Source of the DNA: [Clostridium] clostridioforme AGR2157
GTDB lineage: Bacteria; Bacillota; Clostridia; Lachnospirales; Lachnospiraceae
Assembly: GCF_000424325.1 (NCBI RefSeq)
Contig: NZ_AUJR01000005.1
Coordinates: 1 to 64,000 of the forward strand
DNA: 64,000 bases
Direction: 5' to 3'
The position numbers and the translations under genes were made by a program. The notes under the pieces are model-generated. The model saw nothing but the letters and a program-made list of their open reading frames with translations, made no database searches and had not been told where the DNA came from. Positions 8,161 to 17,086 of this stretch are shown piece by piece. Each line of letters begins with the position of its first letter. The stretch's first letter is position 1.

Positions 8161-9006
8161 ATGATTGATGTAAAAAAACTGTATTTTAGCTATACTGACA
8201 AACCGTTTGTCGAGAATGTAAGTTTCCATGTTGGGAAAGGAGAAATTTTTGGATTTTTGGGCCCTTCTGGTGCCGGAAAATCAACCATTCAAAAAGTTTT
8301 GACCGGACTTAATACAAAATATAAAGGCAGCGTAAAAGTTGCAGGTACAGAAATACGGGAGCGTACAAATCAGTTTTATGAAAATATCGGTGTTGATTTT
8401 GAATTTTCAACCTGTTATGAGAAATTCACTGCACGACAAAATCTCGCCTATTTTGCTTCTCTGTATGAAAAGCAGCCCCGGTCTATTGACGAACTATTGC
8501 ATATGGTTGGATTGGAAAATGACGGAGATAAAAAGGTTGGCGATTTTTCCAAAGGTATGCGTTCCCGCTTGAATTTTATCAAAGCGTTGATACATGACCC
8601 AGACATATTATTCCTTGATGAACCGACAAGCGGTCTTGACCCTACGAATAATCGTTTGATGAAAGATATTATCCTTGCAGAAAAGAAACGTGGAAAAACG
8701 GTTATCATCACTACTCACAATATGTTTGACGCAACAGAGCTATGTGATCAGGTAGCCTTTATCGTTGCCGGAAAAGTAAGCGCATTGGATAGTCCGCATA
8801 ATTTGATTATGTCAAGGGGAGCTGCAAAAATACAATATACCTACTATGACAAAGGTGAGAAAACGGGAGAATGTCTGCTTGATAGAACCACAGAAGATAA
8901 GTTATTGAAAAACTTAATTTCCGAAAACCGCCTGCTTTCCATTCATAGTAGTGAGCCTACATTAAATGATATTTTTGTAGATATTACAGGGAGGACACTT
9001 CAATGA
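8161..9006 (+). CDS. ABC exporter ATP-binding subunit
   Basis: A 281-residue ATPase powering the two membrane subunits encoded next. Walker A is GPSGAGKST (about 38-46). The signature region is unusual, FSKGMRSRLNF, of the drug/ABC-2 exporter type. Walker B is DILFLDEPTSGLDP, and the switch His is in IITTHNMF. ATG 8161 has TAAGGAGGAC upstream. Its end overlaps the next gene (ATGA). Systems of this layout export drugs or antimicrobial peptides; the substrate cannot be read from sequence. Confidence 0.9.
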   Translation: MIDVKKLYFSYTDKPFVENVSFHVGKGEIFGFLGPSGAGKSTIQKVLTGLNTKYKGSVKVAGTEIRERTNQFYENIGVDFEFSTCYEKFTARQNLAYFASLYEKQPRSIDELLHMVGLENDGDKKVGDFSKGMRSRLNFIKALIHDPDILFLDEPTSGLDPTNNRLMKDIILAEKKRGKTVIITTHNMFDATELCDQVAFIVAGKVSALDSPHNLIMSRGAAKIQYTYYDKGEKTGECLLDRTTEDKLLKNLISENRLLSIHSSEPTLNDIFVDITGRTLQ

Positions 9007-9686
9007 GATTGGGACGTTTAATTTGTGGTGATATACATTTCCAATGGAAATATGGTTTCTATTTTATCTACTTTATTTTAACAGTTTTATATGTGTGTGG
9101 GATTGCCGCTTTGCCGGAACATTGGAAAACGGATATTGCTTCTATTATGATATACTCTGACCCGGCAGCAATGGGATTGTTTTTCATGGGAGCGATTGTT
9201 CTTTTGGAAAAAAGTCAAAAGGTATTAAATGCTATGGTGGTATCTCCTGTAAAAATATCTGAATATATACTTTCAAAAACAGTTGCGTTGATTGCTATTT
9301 CTACGGTAATTGCATTGATATTAGGGTTAGTTTCCGGCAGCAATCATTTGCTTGGTATCGCAGTTGGTACTGCTTTAACATCAGCAATCTTTACTATGCT
9401 TGGAATTATTGCAGCTACAAAGATTTTAAACTTGAACCAGTTTCTTATTGTAATTATGCCGATAGAAATTGTTTGCTTTGTTCCACCTATTGTTGGTCTG
9501 TTTGTGACTTTACCAAATGTGTTTCGCTTTTTTCCGTTCATAGCTTGCATGAACCTTATAACTGGAAAAAGTATGTTACTATCGTTCGATATGGTACTTG
9601 TAATTGCTACGTTGATTATCCTCTACATAATTGCAAGGCATACAGTTGAGCATATGTGGAAAAGTTTGGGAGGTGTAAAGCTATGA
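9003..9686 (+). CDS. ABC-2 type exporter permease, first subunit
   Basis: A 227-residue membrane protein with about six hydrophobic segments (for example YFIYFILTVLYVCGIAAL, GLFFMGAIVLLEKS, ALIAISTVIALILGLVSG, FLIVIMPIEIVCFVPPIVG). It overlaps the ATPase gene by 4 bp and the next permease gene by 4 bp, so the three form one translationally coupled unit. It is probably one half of the transmembrane channel of an ABC-2 exporter. No specific substrate signature is seen. Confidence 0.85.
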   Translation: MRLGRLICGDIHFQWKYGFYFIYFILTVLYVCGIAALPEHWKTDIASIMIYSDPAAMGLFFMGAIVLLEKSQKVLNAMVVSPVKISEYILSKTVALIAISTVIALILGLVSGSNHLLGIAVGTALTSAIFTMLGIIAATKILNLNQFLIVIMPIEIVCFVPPIVGLFVTLPNVFRFFPFIACMNLITGKSMLLSFDMVLVIATLIILYIIARHTVEHMWKSLGGVKL

Positions 9687-10381
9687 AAAGGATACTATCC
9701 AGTACCATACAAGTATTTAAGCAAATCAAAAGCGACCCTATGATGTTTGCGGCTTGCTTCACCCCTTTTATTATGGGAGCTTTAATCAAATTTGGTATTC
9801 CATTTTTTGAAAGAATAACAAAGTTTTCTTTACAAGGGTACTATCCGATTTTTGATTTATTGCTTTCTATCATGGCTCCTGTACTGCTTTGTTTTGCATT
9901 TGCCATGATTACGTTAGAGGAAATTGATGATAAAGTATCGCGGTACTTTTCAATTACCCCTCTTGGTAAGGCGGGGTATCTCTTTACAAGGTTGGTAGTA
10001 CCCGCAATTATTTCAGCGGTCATTGCTTTTATCGTACTTTTGCTTTTCTCATTAGAAAAGCTACCCATTGGAATGATGATTGGTTTAGCACTTCTCGGCT
10101 CGGTACAGGCAATCATTGTTTCACTTATGATTATTACCTTATCCGGTAATAAATTAGAGGGTATGGCTGTAACAAAACTTTCTGCACTTACACTGTTAGG
10201 CATTCCAGTTCCTTTCTTTATAGATAGTTACTACCAGTTCGCGGTTGGCTTCCTCCCATCATTTTGGGTAGCAAAAGCCGTACAGAATAAAGCTGTTCTT
10301 TATTTTCCCATAGCATTGGTAGTAGCTTTGATCTGGTGCTACTTTCTTATAAAACGTCTGTTTCGGAAGCTGGCAGGATAA
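9683..10381 (+). CDS. ABC-2 type exporter permease, second subunit
   Basis: A 232-residue membrane protein with about six predicted helices. The start is taken at ATG 9683, overlapping the previous stop as ATGA, rather than at the in-frame ATG 9656 inside the upstream gene. Hydrophobic stretches include FAACFTPFIMGALIKFGIPFF, LLLSIMAPVLLCFAFAMI and AIISAVIAFIVLLLFSL. It probably pairs with the first permease as a heterodimer. The next gene follows after 10 bp. Confidence 0.85.
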   Translation: MKRILSSTIQVFKQIKSDPMMFAACFTPFIMGALIKFGIPFFERITKFSLQGYYPIFDLLLSIMAPVLLCFAFAMITLEEIDDKVSRYFSITPLGKAGYLFTRLVVPAIISAVIAFIVLLLFSLEKLPIGMMIGLALLGSVQAIIVSLMIITLSGNKLEGMAVTKLSALTLLGIPVPFFIDSYYQFAVGFLPSFWVAKAVQNKAVLYFPIALVVALIWCYFLIKRLFRKLAG

Positions 10382-10391
10382 GGGGGCATAT

Positions 10392-11105
10392 ATGAAAAAA
10401 AATAAAATCCTGCCAAACGAAAATGTAAATAAGGCAATCCGGGTTTCCACAATTACACTAATCATCAACCTGATTTTATCGCTACTTAAATTTGCCGCCG
10501 GATATATAGGAAAGTCAAGTGCCATGCTGTCAGACGCTGTTCACTCAGCCTCTGATGTATTAAGCACAATCATTGTGATGGTTGGAATTAAAATATCAGA
10601 AAAACGACCTGATAGAGAACACCCCTATGGTGCTGCAAAGCATACAAATTCTGACGCACTTATGGCTGACGCATGGCACCACCGCTCTGACGCACTCTCG
10701 TCAGTTGGTTCTTTAATGGGCATTTTAGGAGCGCGTTTGGGCTTTGCCATTCTTGACCCTATTGCAAGCGTTGTAATTTGCAGTTGTATCTTAAAAGCCG
10801 CTTTGGACATTTTCAGAGAAAGCATTAACAAAATGGTGGATCATAGCTGTGACAACACTACAGAAACAAGAATTAGGGAACTTGTACTTCAACAGCAAGG
10901 GGTTGAAGGTATTGATGATTTAAAAACCCGCATGTTTGGAGCGAAAATGTATGTAGATATTGAAATATTAGCCGATGGCAGCTTAGTTCTTTATGACGCT
11001 CACCGAATAGCCGAGGAAGTCCATCAGGCGATTGAACACAGCTTTCCACAATGTAAACATTGTATGGTACATGTTAATACTAATGAACTTTCCCATTCTG
11101 CATAG
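10392..11105 (+). CDS. Cation diffusion facilitator with an internal deletion
   Basis: A CDF (ZT_dimer) metal exporter of only 237 residues; members are usually near 290-300. TM1, TM2 (metal-site DAVHSASD), TM5 (HHRSDALSSVG, the HxxxD site) and TM6 are present, as is the cytoplasmic domain ending HCMVHVN. The segment that should lie between EHPYG and AAKHTNSDALMADAWHH, about 60 residues carrying TM3 and TM4, is absent without loss of frame. Family members exchange Zn, Mn or Fe for protons. This version may be inactive, or a shortened variant. It follows the ABC genes in the same operon. Confidence 0.85.
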   Translation: MKKNKILPNENVNKAIRVSTITLIINLILSLLKFAAGYIGKSSAMLSDAVHSASDVLSTIIVMVGIKISEKRPDREHPYGAAKHTNSDALMADAWHHRSDALSSVGSLMGILGARLGFAILDPIASVVICSCILKAALDIFRESINKMVDHSCDNTTETRIRELVLQQQGVEGIDDLKTRMFGAKMYVDIEILADGSLVLYDAHRIAEEVHQAIEHSFPQCKHCMVHVNTNELSHSA

Positions 11106-11151
11106 GACGGGGAAGATGATTTAAGGTCACTGAAAGGAGGTGAAGTAGGTT

Positions 11152-11280
11152 ATGGAACAATACTGGTGGATTATCATGATTGCGGTTTTGATTGTCGTTG
11201 GCTTACTTAAAATGGTTATTATGAAAAAATACAACGATAAAAAGAATCCCAAAAAGCGTCCGCATAATGATGAAGATTAG
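11152..11280 (+). CDS. 42-residue single-pass membrane peptide
   Basis: ATG 11152 is preceded by AAAGGAGGTG at a good distance. The protein has one hydrophobic helix (YWWIIMIAVLIVVGLLKMVI, about 4-23) followed by a very basic tail rich in Lys and ending in DED. It lies 46 bp after the CDF gene and before a terminator, so it is probably the last gene of the cargo operon. Unknown function; it could be a small subunit of one of the two transporters. Confidence 0.65.
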   Translation: MEQYWWIIMIAVLIVVGLLKMVIMKKYNDKKNPKKRPHNDED

Positions 11281-11324
11281 TAAAGAGCAACTAAAAAGGA
11301 AAACTGCTATCTGTGTAGCAGCAC

Positions 11325-11364
11325 AAAACGGCAGTTTGAAATGAAACCGCCGTTTTCCTTTTTC
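11325..11364 (+). terminator. Terminator of the cargo operon
   Basis: AAAACGGCAGTTT (11325-11337) pairs with AAACCGCCGTTTT (11344-11356) around a 6-nt loop, followed by CCTTTTTC. Confidence 0.8.
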
Positions 11365-11390
11365 AAAAATTAAAATTCACCCTTTTTAAG

Positions 11391-11431
11391 GACACGGCGG
11401 TATCAAGGAGGTATCGCTGTGTCTTTATTTT
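11391..11431 (+). terminator. Second hairpin terminator
   Basis: GACACGGCGGTAT pairs, with G-T wobbles, with GTATCGCTGTGTC (11411-11423), followed by TTTATTTT. It separates the cargo operon from the recombinase fragment. No gene lies between the two hairpins. Confidence 0.6.
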
Positions 11432-11455
11432 ATCAACATAATTTAACAATCTTTT

Positions 11456-11740
11456 CATGAAGATTATGAGGAACAGGCCGAGGCACTAAACGAAGTCATT
11501 GAAAAACTTCGGGCCGAACAGGCAGAGCTTGAAAATGGCATTGACACCGAAAATCCGTTTTTGAAGGCGTTCAGGCAATACGGCAACATTGAGAAGCTGA
11601 CAAGAGATGTTCTGATTGAATTGGTTGACCATATCAAGGTATACGAGGGCGGGAACATCAGCATAGTATTTCGGTTCGCTGACGAGCTCCGCAGAATACA
11701 AGAATTTATCGAGGTCAACAATCCGAGTGAAGCGGTTTAG
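11456..11740 (+). pseudogene. Large serine recombinase, C-terminal fragment
   Basis: An open frame without a start, ending TAG 11740, reads YEEQAEALNEVIEKLRAEQ, then NPFLKAFRQYGNIEKLTRD, then IELVDHIKVYEGGNISIVFRFADE. This is the C-terminal coiled-coil/DUF4368 region of TndX/TnpX-type serine recombinases that move conjugative elements of Clostridia. The catalytic serine domain and recombinase domain are missing. Its place at the island edge fits the integration end of the lost element. Confidence 0.8.
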
Positions 11741-11789
11741 AAAAACCGCATTTTAATAGGTGGTACACTTTCCTAATAAAAGTGCCCCG

Positions 11790-12128
11790 GTTGGTGGTAA
11801 CGCCCCCGCCCAGGCCCTGCTTGCCGCCCGCGCGGGAGCCACCTATGTTTCCCCGTTCCCAGGCCGTCTGGACGACATCTCCATGCCCGGTATCGACCTG
11901 ATCTGCGAGCTCACTGAGATTTTCCAGATGCATGATATCGACACCCGGATCATCGCCGCCAGCATCCGCAACCCGATCCACGTGATCGACTGTGCAAAGG
12001 CGGGTGCGGATATCGCCACAGTAACTTACAAGGTGTTGGAGCAGATGACAAAGCATCCGCTGACCGACCAGGGAATCGCTAAGTTTCAGGCGGATTACAA
12101 GGCTGTAATCGATGAATATAGCGATTGA
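11790..12128 (+). pseudogene. Transaldolase/fructose-6-phosphate aldolase, 3' fragment
   Basis: From about 11790 the frame reads [20 protein letters not shown], then [20 protein letters not shown], then [20 protein letters not shown] and [20 protein letters not shown]. This is the second half of the transaldolase-like (Fsa/TalC) family, which is about 215-220 residues long. The first half, with the Schiff-base lysine region, is missing. The serine-recombinase tail ends 50 bp upstream. The mobile element therefore probably entered this gene and its partner half was lost or lies outside the window. Codon use here is of core type, unlike the AT-rich island. Confidence 0.75.
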
Positions 12129-12229
12129 AAAAACTCAAACGGACCATGCATGTCTATCCCTTTGTCCGCATTGTCTATAGCAGCCATAGTTCTTGCGTTC
12201 GGTTCCTGGCGCAGGGTTACATTACAATA

Positions 12230-13327
12230 TTACACATTAAACCGGAACAGAACAACATCCCCGTCCCTCATGACATATTCCTTGCCCTCGGAACGTACCA
12301 GGCCCTTTTCCTTGGCCGCGTTCATGCTGCCGCAGGCCATCAGGTCATCGTAGTTGACTACTTCGGCGCGGATGAATCCGCGCTCAAAATCACTGTGAAT
12401 CTTACCTGCTGCCTGAGGCGCCTTGGTGCCTACTTTGATGGTCCATGCACGGCTCTCCTGGGGACCTGCTGTCAGGTAGCTCATAAGGCCCAGAATGCGG
12501 TAGCTGGCCGCAATCAGCTTCTCCAGGCCGGACTCTGTAAGACCCAGGTCATCTAAAAACATTTTCTTTTCATCGTCGTCCAGCTCGGCTATTTCCTGCT
12601 CAATCTCAGCGCAGATAACGAATACTTCACAGTTGTTCTCATCGGCAAACCCGCGGACAGCCTGAACATACTGGTTGTCGGCTCCGTCGTTTGCAAGGTC
12701 ATCCTCTGCCACATTGGCGGCAAAGATGACAGGTTTCCATGTAAGAAGGTTCAGGGTATTGATGAACTCCCTGGTATCATCGTCATCCGGCTCAAAGCTG
12801 CGGGCCAGCTTTCCATCTTCCAGGTGGGCCTTGATGGCCTTTAACAGCTCTACTTCCTTTGCCAGTTCCTTGTTGTTGAATGCGCCCTTGGACTGCTTGG
12901 CAATGCGGCGCTCCAGAATCTCAATGTCGGAGAAAATCAGCTCCAGATTAATGGTTTCAATGTCCCGGAGAGGGTCAATGCTGCCGTCCACGTGAATGAC
13001 ATTGGGGTCGTCAAAACAGCGCACTACATGTACAATGGCGTCCACCTCACGGATGTTGGAAAGGAACTGGTTGCCCAGACCCTCGCCTTTGGAAGCGCCC
13101 TTTACCAGACCGGCAATGTCCACGAACTCGATGACAGCAGGGGTTGTCTTTTCTGAGTTGTACATGGCGGTTAGCTTGTCCAGACGCGCGTCGGGAACCG
13201 GAACAACGCCTACATTGGGGTCAATGGTACAGAACGGATAGTTGGCTGATTCCGCACCTGCCTTTGTCAGAGAATTGAAGAGGGTACTCTTGCCGACGTT
13301 GGGGAGTCCTACAATACCTAATTTCAT
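12230..13327 (-). CDS. ychF: Ribosome-associated ATPase YchF (OLA1 family)
   Basis: A 365-residue Obg-related P-loop protein, full length for the family. GLPNVGKST (7-15) is the P-loop, [20 protein letters not shown] the G3 region, and NVAE replaces the NKxD of true GTPases, which is why the family prefers ATP. A coiled-coil insert lies near 130-165 and the C-terminal TGS domain ends [15 protein letters not shown] 13327 has AGGAAGG upstream on the minus strand. It is monocistronic and convergent with the broken transaldolase gene. Confidence 0.97.
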   Translation of the reverse strand: MKLGIVGLPNVGKSTLFNSLTKAGAESANYPFCTIDPNVGVVPVPDARLDKLTAMYNSEKTTPAVIEFVDIAGLVKGASKGEGLGNQFLSNIREVDAIVHVVRCFDDPNVIHVDGSIDPLRDIETINLELIFSDIEILERRIAKQSKGAFNNKELAKEVELLKAIKAHLEDGKLARSFEPDDDDTREFINTLNLLTWKPVIFAANVAEDDLANDGADNQYVQAVRGFADENNCEVFVICAEIEQEIAELDDDEKKMFLDDLGLTESGLEKLIAASYRILGLMSYLTAGPQESRAWTIKVGTKAPQAAGKIHSDFERGFIRAEVVNYDDLMACGSMNAAKEKGLVRSEGKEYVMRDGDVVLFRFNV

Positions 13328-13472
13328 ATGATTACCTTCCTATCTGTATGTGATATATGATGGTTCAAATACGCCCGGGCTCCTGGCGGGGGCGTTCTGA
13401 TTCTATTACAGCTTTATTATCATATCATAAATGGTGGGTAAATTAAAGGGGAAAATGTGCGGGAGGAGGGAA

Positions 13473-13798
13473 TGGGAGGAGGGGGTACGCGGACGGGGAA
13501 GGGGGGCGGGAAAATGAACGGGCGGGGCGGGGAGTTTTGGCTCATGGTTCCCTCGGGGGCTGTCTCTAAGCCTGAACCCGGGACGAAGCAGGGGTACAGC
13601 GGCAAATTACGGAGAAATCTTGATGATTTCTCCTCCATGTGCCGCCGTCTTCGGGCCGTGAAGGCCCTCAGCCGCCCCCTGCTTCGCCCCCGGTTCAGAC
13701 TAAGAGACAGCGGCCCTCGGTAAAAATCGCCAAATCTCCCCGCCCCGCCCGCCCATTTTCCGGCTGGTCAGCCGCACGTCCGCTGACTCATCCTCCCA
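13473..13798. repeat. 326-bp GC-rich imperfect palindrome
   Basis: The left arm (13473-13619) and the reverse complement of the right arm (13625-13798) align over most of their length. Shared blocks include TGGGAGGA, GCGGACG, GGAAAATG, GGGCGGGGCGGGGAG, GCTGTCTCT, GAAGCAGGGG and, at the centre, a perfect 9-bp stem GGAGAAATC around TTGAT. The right arm carries an extra small hairpin (GGGCC...GGCCC, about 13653-13668). It is far richer in GC than the flanks. It could be a non-autonomous mobile repeat or a structured RNA; reading frames inside it look like artefacts of GC content. Confidence 0.8.
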
Positions 13799-14181
13799 TA
13801 AGGAGAGAAGTCGTGTACGTTGAAAGAGAAGAAATAAGAAGGAACTCTGTATAATGATATGCATGAGATTTTTTCTCTTATATATTGGGGCAATGAGTTA
13901 AATGTTATGGGAGAGTGTTATGGGGGAGGGCGCGTGTTTGAAAAAGCGCGATAGTTTTTCTCGCAAAGAATCATGTCCATGTTTAATGAAAAAGAGGCCA
14001 ATGTTAACGGAGAGAAGTATTCTCATATAAAAAGAGGAGAGAGCTTAAGGTAATGCGGAAGAATGTAATTTTAAAATATGAGAGTTTTTCTCGTACAATA
14101 AGGAAAATACCGGAATGTTAGCTGCAGTCAGCTCATCTTTATATAGGATTCCTTCTTATTATATAATGCTTTCTATATGAT
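13799..14181. other. Gene-free AT-rich spacer upstream of the NADH oxidase
   Basis: I see no convincing gene or RNA here. The stretch is AT-rich, with several GAGAGTTTTTCTC-like short motifs (near 13868, 13946 and 14082), but no promoter could be fixed. Confidence 0.4.
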
Positions 14182-14279
14182 ACATTCTATATACTACATG
14201 TTATATAACACATTTTATATAATACATTTTATATATTACATTTTATATATTACATTTTATATATTACATTTTATATAAT
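14182..14279. repeat. Seven-copy 14-bp AT-rich tandem repeat
   Basis: Units of the form ACATTTTATATATT repeat at 14182, 14196, 14210, 14224, 14238, 14252 and 14266. The inner five are nearly identical and the first two are diverged. It lies 240 bp before the NADH oxidase start. Possibly a replication-slippage tract; it could tune promoter activity. Confidence 0.85.
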
Positions 14280-14521
14280 ACATGAATACGCGAAGTATCA
14301 TGGGAAAGAAAGCATTAACAGGTTGCCGGAACCCGCTAAATATTTATCCACAAAAAACAGCTCGCTGAATAGATTGTTTATGACAGGTGATGCGGGGGAT
14401 TTATAATATAGACGCTTTATGGCAACAATAGTTATGGTTGGATTTTAGTGATGAGTTTTATCATGTTTTTGGGGTAATTAAGCAGGATTGTAAAATATAA
14501 GATAGCAGGAGGTTATTATCT

Positions 14522-15859
14522 ATGGAAGAAACAATTGTCGTCGTTGGGGCGAATCATGGGGGGACGGCGGTTTTGAATACGATATTGGACCAGTTTCCGG
14601 GAAAAAGGGTGGTGGCGTTTGACAGAAACTCTAATATCAGTTTTCTGGGGTGCGGCATGGCCCTTTGGATCGGTGGGCAGATTTCAGGGCCTGAGGGGTT
14701 GTTCTATTCCAGTAAGGAGGCTTTTGAGGAAAAGGGCGCTGTCATTCATATGGAAACAGAGGTTACCAGAATTGACTTTGACGGGAAGGCTGTGTATGCC
14801 AGGGGAAAGGATGGGGAGGACTATGTGCAGGCGTATGATAAGCTGATTCTGGCTACGGGGTCTGTTCCTCTGCGTCCTGAGATTGAGGGGATGGAGCTGG
14901 ATAATGTGCAGTTTGTGAAGCTGTATCAGAATGCCAGGGATGTGATTGAGAAGCTTAAGGATTCTTCCATTAAGAAAGTGGCTGTGGTGGGCGCCGGATA
15001 TATTGGGGTGGAACTGGCTGAGGCGTTTAAGAGGAATGGCCGGGAGGTGGTTTTGATTGACCTGGCGGATACATGCCTGTCGGGATATTATGACAGGGAG
15101 TTTTCTGACAGGATGGCGCACAATCTGCAGGAGCACGGTGTGAAGCTGGCTTTTGGGGAGAAGGTGGTGAGACTGGAAGGCGGCAGACGGGTGGAACGGG
15201 TGGTGACGTACCAGGGATGTTATGAGGCGGATATGGCGGTGTTCGGCATTGGGTTTAAGCCTAACACGGCCCTTGGACAGGGGAGGCTCAGGACCTTTGG
15301 AAATGGGGCCTACCTGGTGGACCGCAGGCAGGAGACCAGCGTACCGGGGGTGTATGCGGTGGGGGACTGCGCCACGGTTTATAATAATGCCATACAGGCC
15401 GCGGATTATATTGCCCTGGCTACCAACGCGGTGCGCTCCGGAATCATCGCGGCCCATAACGCGTGCGGTAAGGTTCTGGAATCCGTGGGGGTGCAGGGGT
15501 CCAATGGAATCAGTATATGGGGACTTCATATGTTCAGCACGGGAATCAGCCTGGCCAGGGCAGAGCGGATGGGATACGATGCGGTGGCAGCGGATTATGA
15601 GGACTGGCAGAAGGCGGAGTTCATGGAGAACGGGAATCATAAGGTAAAGATACGCATTGTATATGACAGGAAATCCAGAATCATCCTGGGAGCCCAGATG
15701 TGCTCGGATTATGATGTTTCCATGGGCATTCATATGTTTTCCATGGCAGTGGAGGAACAGGTGACGATTGATAAGCTGAAGCTGTTTGATTTATTCTTCC
15801 TTCCCCATTTTAATAAGCCGTATAATTATGTGACCATGGCCGCCCTGGGGGCTCAGTAG
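14522..15859 (+). CDS. nox: FAD-dependent NADH oxidase, water-forming type
   Basis: A 445-residue pyridine nucleotide-disulfide oxidoreductase. The FAD-binding start is [15 protein letters not shown], the single redox cysteine lies in [10 protein letters not shown] (about residue 44), the NAD-binding site is [15 protein letters not shown] (about 156-170), the second FAD motif is [11 protein letters not shown], and a C-terminal dimerisation domain follows. The single cysteine is typical of Nox and CoA-disulfide reductase; the closest reading is a water-forming NADH oxidase that removes oxygen and regenerates NAD+. Start ATG 14522 with AGGAGG upstream. It stands alone. Confidence 0.85.
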   Translation: MEETIVVVGANHGGTAVLNTILDQFPGKRVVAFDRNSNISFLGCGMALWIGGQISGPEGLFYSSKEAFEEKGAVIHMETEVTRIDFDGKAVYARGKDGEDYVQAYDKLILATGSVPLRPEIEGMELDNVQFVKLYQNARDVIEKLKDSSIKKVAVVGAGYIGVELAEAFKRNGREVVLIDLADTCLSGYYDREFSDRMAHNLQEHGVKLAFGEKVVRLEGGRRVERVVTYQGCYEADMAVFGIGFKPNTALGQGRLRTFGNGAYLVDRRQETSVPGVYAVGDCATVYNNAIQAADYIALATNAVRSGIIAAHNACGKVLESVGVQGSNGISIWGLHMFSTGISLARAERMGYDAVAADYEDWQKAEFMENGNHKVKIRIVYDRKSRIILGAQMCSDYDVSMGIHMFSMAVEEQVTIDKLKLFDLFFLPHFNKPYNYVTMAALGAQ

Positions 15860-15949
15860 GATTCCGGCTGGTAAATACCTTCTTGCTTTTTATACTGCTT
15901 CGGGGTAAAATGTGAAAGTATATCACTTAGCAGGAAGGAGATTTTCTTT

Positions 15950-16840
15950 ATGGAAGCAGTTACGGGAGCGGATTTGAGTTTTGTGAATCTGGGCATTACC
16001 ATAGAGCATCTGCCTAACAGCATCACTGTGTTTGGGTTCAGGATTGCATTTTACGGTATCATTATAGGGCTTGGGATGCTGGCTGGCATGGCCATTGCGT
16101 GTTCAGACGCTAAGAGAAGAGGGCAGGACCCGGATATTTATCTGGATTTTGCGCTTTACGCCATTATATTTTCAATCATGGGGGCCAGGGCCTACTATGT
16201 TATTTTTGACTGGGCTAATTATAAGGATGATTTGCTGCAGATATTTAACATCAGGGCCGGAGGACTGGCTATTTACGGAGGTGTCATTGCGGCGGCCCTG
16301 ACTCTTATCGTATTTACAAAGAAAAGGAAGCTGTCCTTTTTCTCTATGGCTGACAGCGGCGTCCTGGGCCTGATTACGGGACAGATAATCGGCAGGTGGG
16401 GGAATTTCTTCAACTGTGAAGCCTTTGGCGGGTATACGGACAACCTGTTTGCCATGCGTATACGGAAAAGCCTGGTGAATCCCGCCATGATATCCCGGCA
16501 GCTTGTGGACAATGAGCTTGTGGAAAATGGGATTGCCTATATTCAGGTGCATCCCACCTTCCTGTATGAATCACTTTGGAACCTGGGCGTGCTGATGTTC
16601 ATGCTGTGGTACAGGAAGCGCAAGAAGTTTGAAGGGGAGATGCTGTGGGTATATTTCCTTGGATACGGACTGGGAAGGGTTTGGATTGAAGGACTGAGAA
16701 CGGACCAGTTAAAGATTCCGGGAACGGGACTTGCCGTGTCGCAGCTTTTATCGGCAGTGTTGGTGGGGGTGTCGGCGGCAGTGATTATTTACCGCCATCG
16801 TCACTCGAAAAAGGGGGACAAAGTGGAGGAAGCTGCCTAA
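15950..16840 (+). CDS. lgt: Prolipoprotein diacylglyceryl transferase
   Basis: A 296-residue membrane enzyme that transfers diacylglycerol from phosphatidylglycerol to the lipobox cysteine of prelipoproteins. It has seven predicted helices. The family signature GRWGNFFNCEAFGG is near residue 147-160, YGG at 104-107 and HPTFLYES near 202. ATG 15950 follows GCAGGAAGGAG. It lies between nox and the division cluster. Its clients in this window include the lipoprotein-type binding proteins DctP, RbsB and MetQ. Confidence 0.96.
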   Translation: MEAVTGADLSFVNLGITIEHLPNSITVFGFRIAFYGIIIGLGMLAGMAIACSDAKRRGQDPDIYLDFALYAIIFSIMGARAYYVIFDWANYKDDLLQIFNIRAGGLAIYGGVIAAALTLIVFTKKRKLSFFSMADSGVLGLITGQIIGRWGNFFNCEAFGGYTDNLFAMRIRKSLVNPAMISRQLVDNELVENGIAYIQVHPTFLYESLWNLGVLMFMLWYRKRKKFEGEMLWVYFLGYGLGRVWIEGLRTDQLKIPGTGLAVSQLLSAVLVGVSAAVIIYRHRHSKKGDKVEEAA

Positions 16841-16978
16841 GATATGCGCTCATCCCCCACTTTTGGGAAAGCGGCAGGAAAGTGGTGGTGAAAATTATGG
16901 GATTGTCCCCCACCAGGGGCATCACAGGCTGGAAAAATCAATATTTTGTGTCTGTTGCGGGACTCGTTCCACATATAG

Positions 16979-17016
16979 AGGCAGTTGCGGTAAAGCCCGC
17001 AGCTGCCTTATTTTTT
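16979..17016 (+). terminator. Terminator after lgt
   Basis: AGGCAG and CTGCCT (16979-16984 and 17002-17007), with an inner GCGG/CCGC stem, are followed by TTATTTTTT. It separates lgt from the mraZ promoter. The rest of 16841-17049 holds no gene. Confidence 0.8.
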
Positions 17017-17049
17017 CGCAATTTTTTAAAAGATTTCCATAAAAACTTC

Positions 17050-17078
17050 TTGCCATTTCCCAAAATCTGTACTATGAT
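17050..17078 (+). promoter_or_regulatory. Sigma-A-type promoter of the division cluster
   Basis: -35 TTGCCA (17050-17055), a 17-bp spacer, -10 TATGAT (17073-17078). The start of transcription would fall about eight bases later, at the first MraZ-type box. Confidence 0.7.
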
Positions 17079-17086
17079 GGACATAC

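Noticed and set aside
12125-12556. A 143-codon plus-strand frame overlapping the end of ychF
   Set aside because: Mostly the antisense of ychF; no independent support.
13457-13854. Open reading frames of 71-88 codons across the GC-rich palindrome
   Set aside because: They occur on both strands, lack ribosome sites and have low-complexity Arg/Gly/Pro composition; GC-rich DNA is poor in stop codons, so they are expected by chance.
14182-14279. Possible CRISPR array
   Set aside because: Units are 14 bp and directly abutting, with no spacers and no cas genes nearby.
14684-15733. A 349-codon minus-strand frame opposite the NADH oxidase gene
   Set aside because: His/Leu/Arg-rich shadow of a well-recognised plus-strand enzyme; no ribosome site. 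The same applies to long antisense frames opposite the first PBP gene, prfC and metQ.
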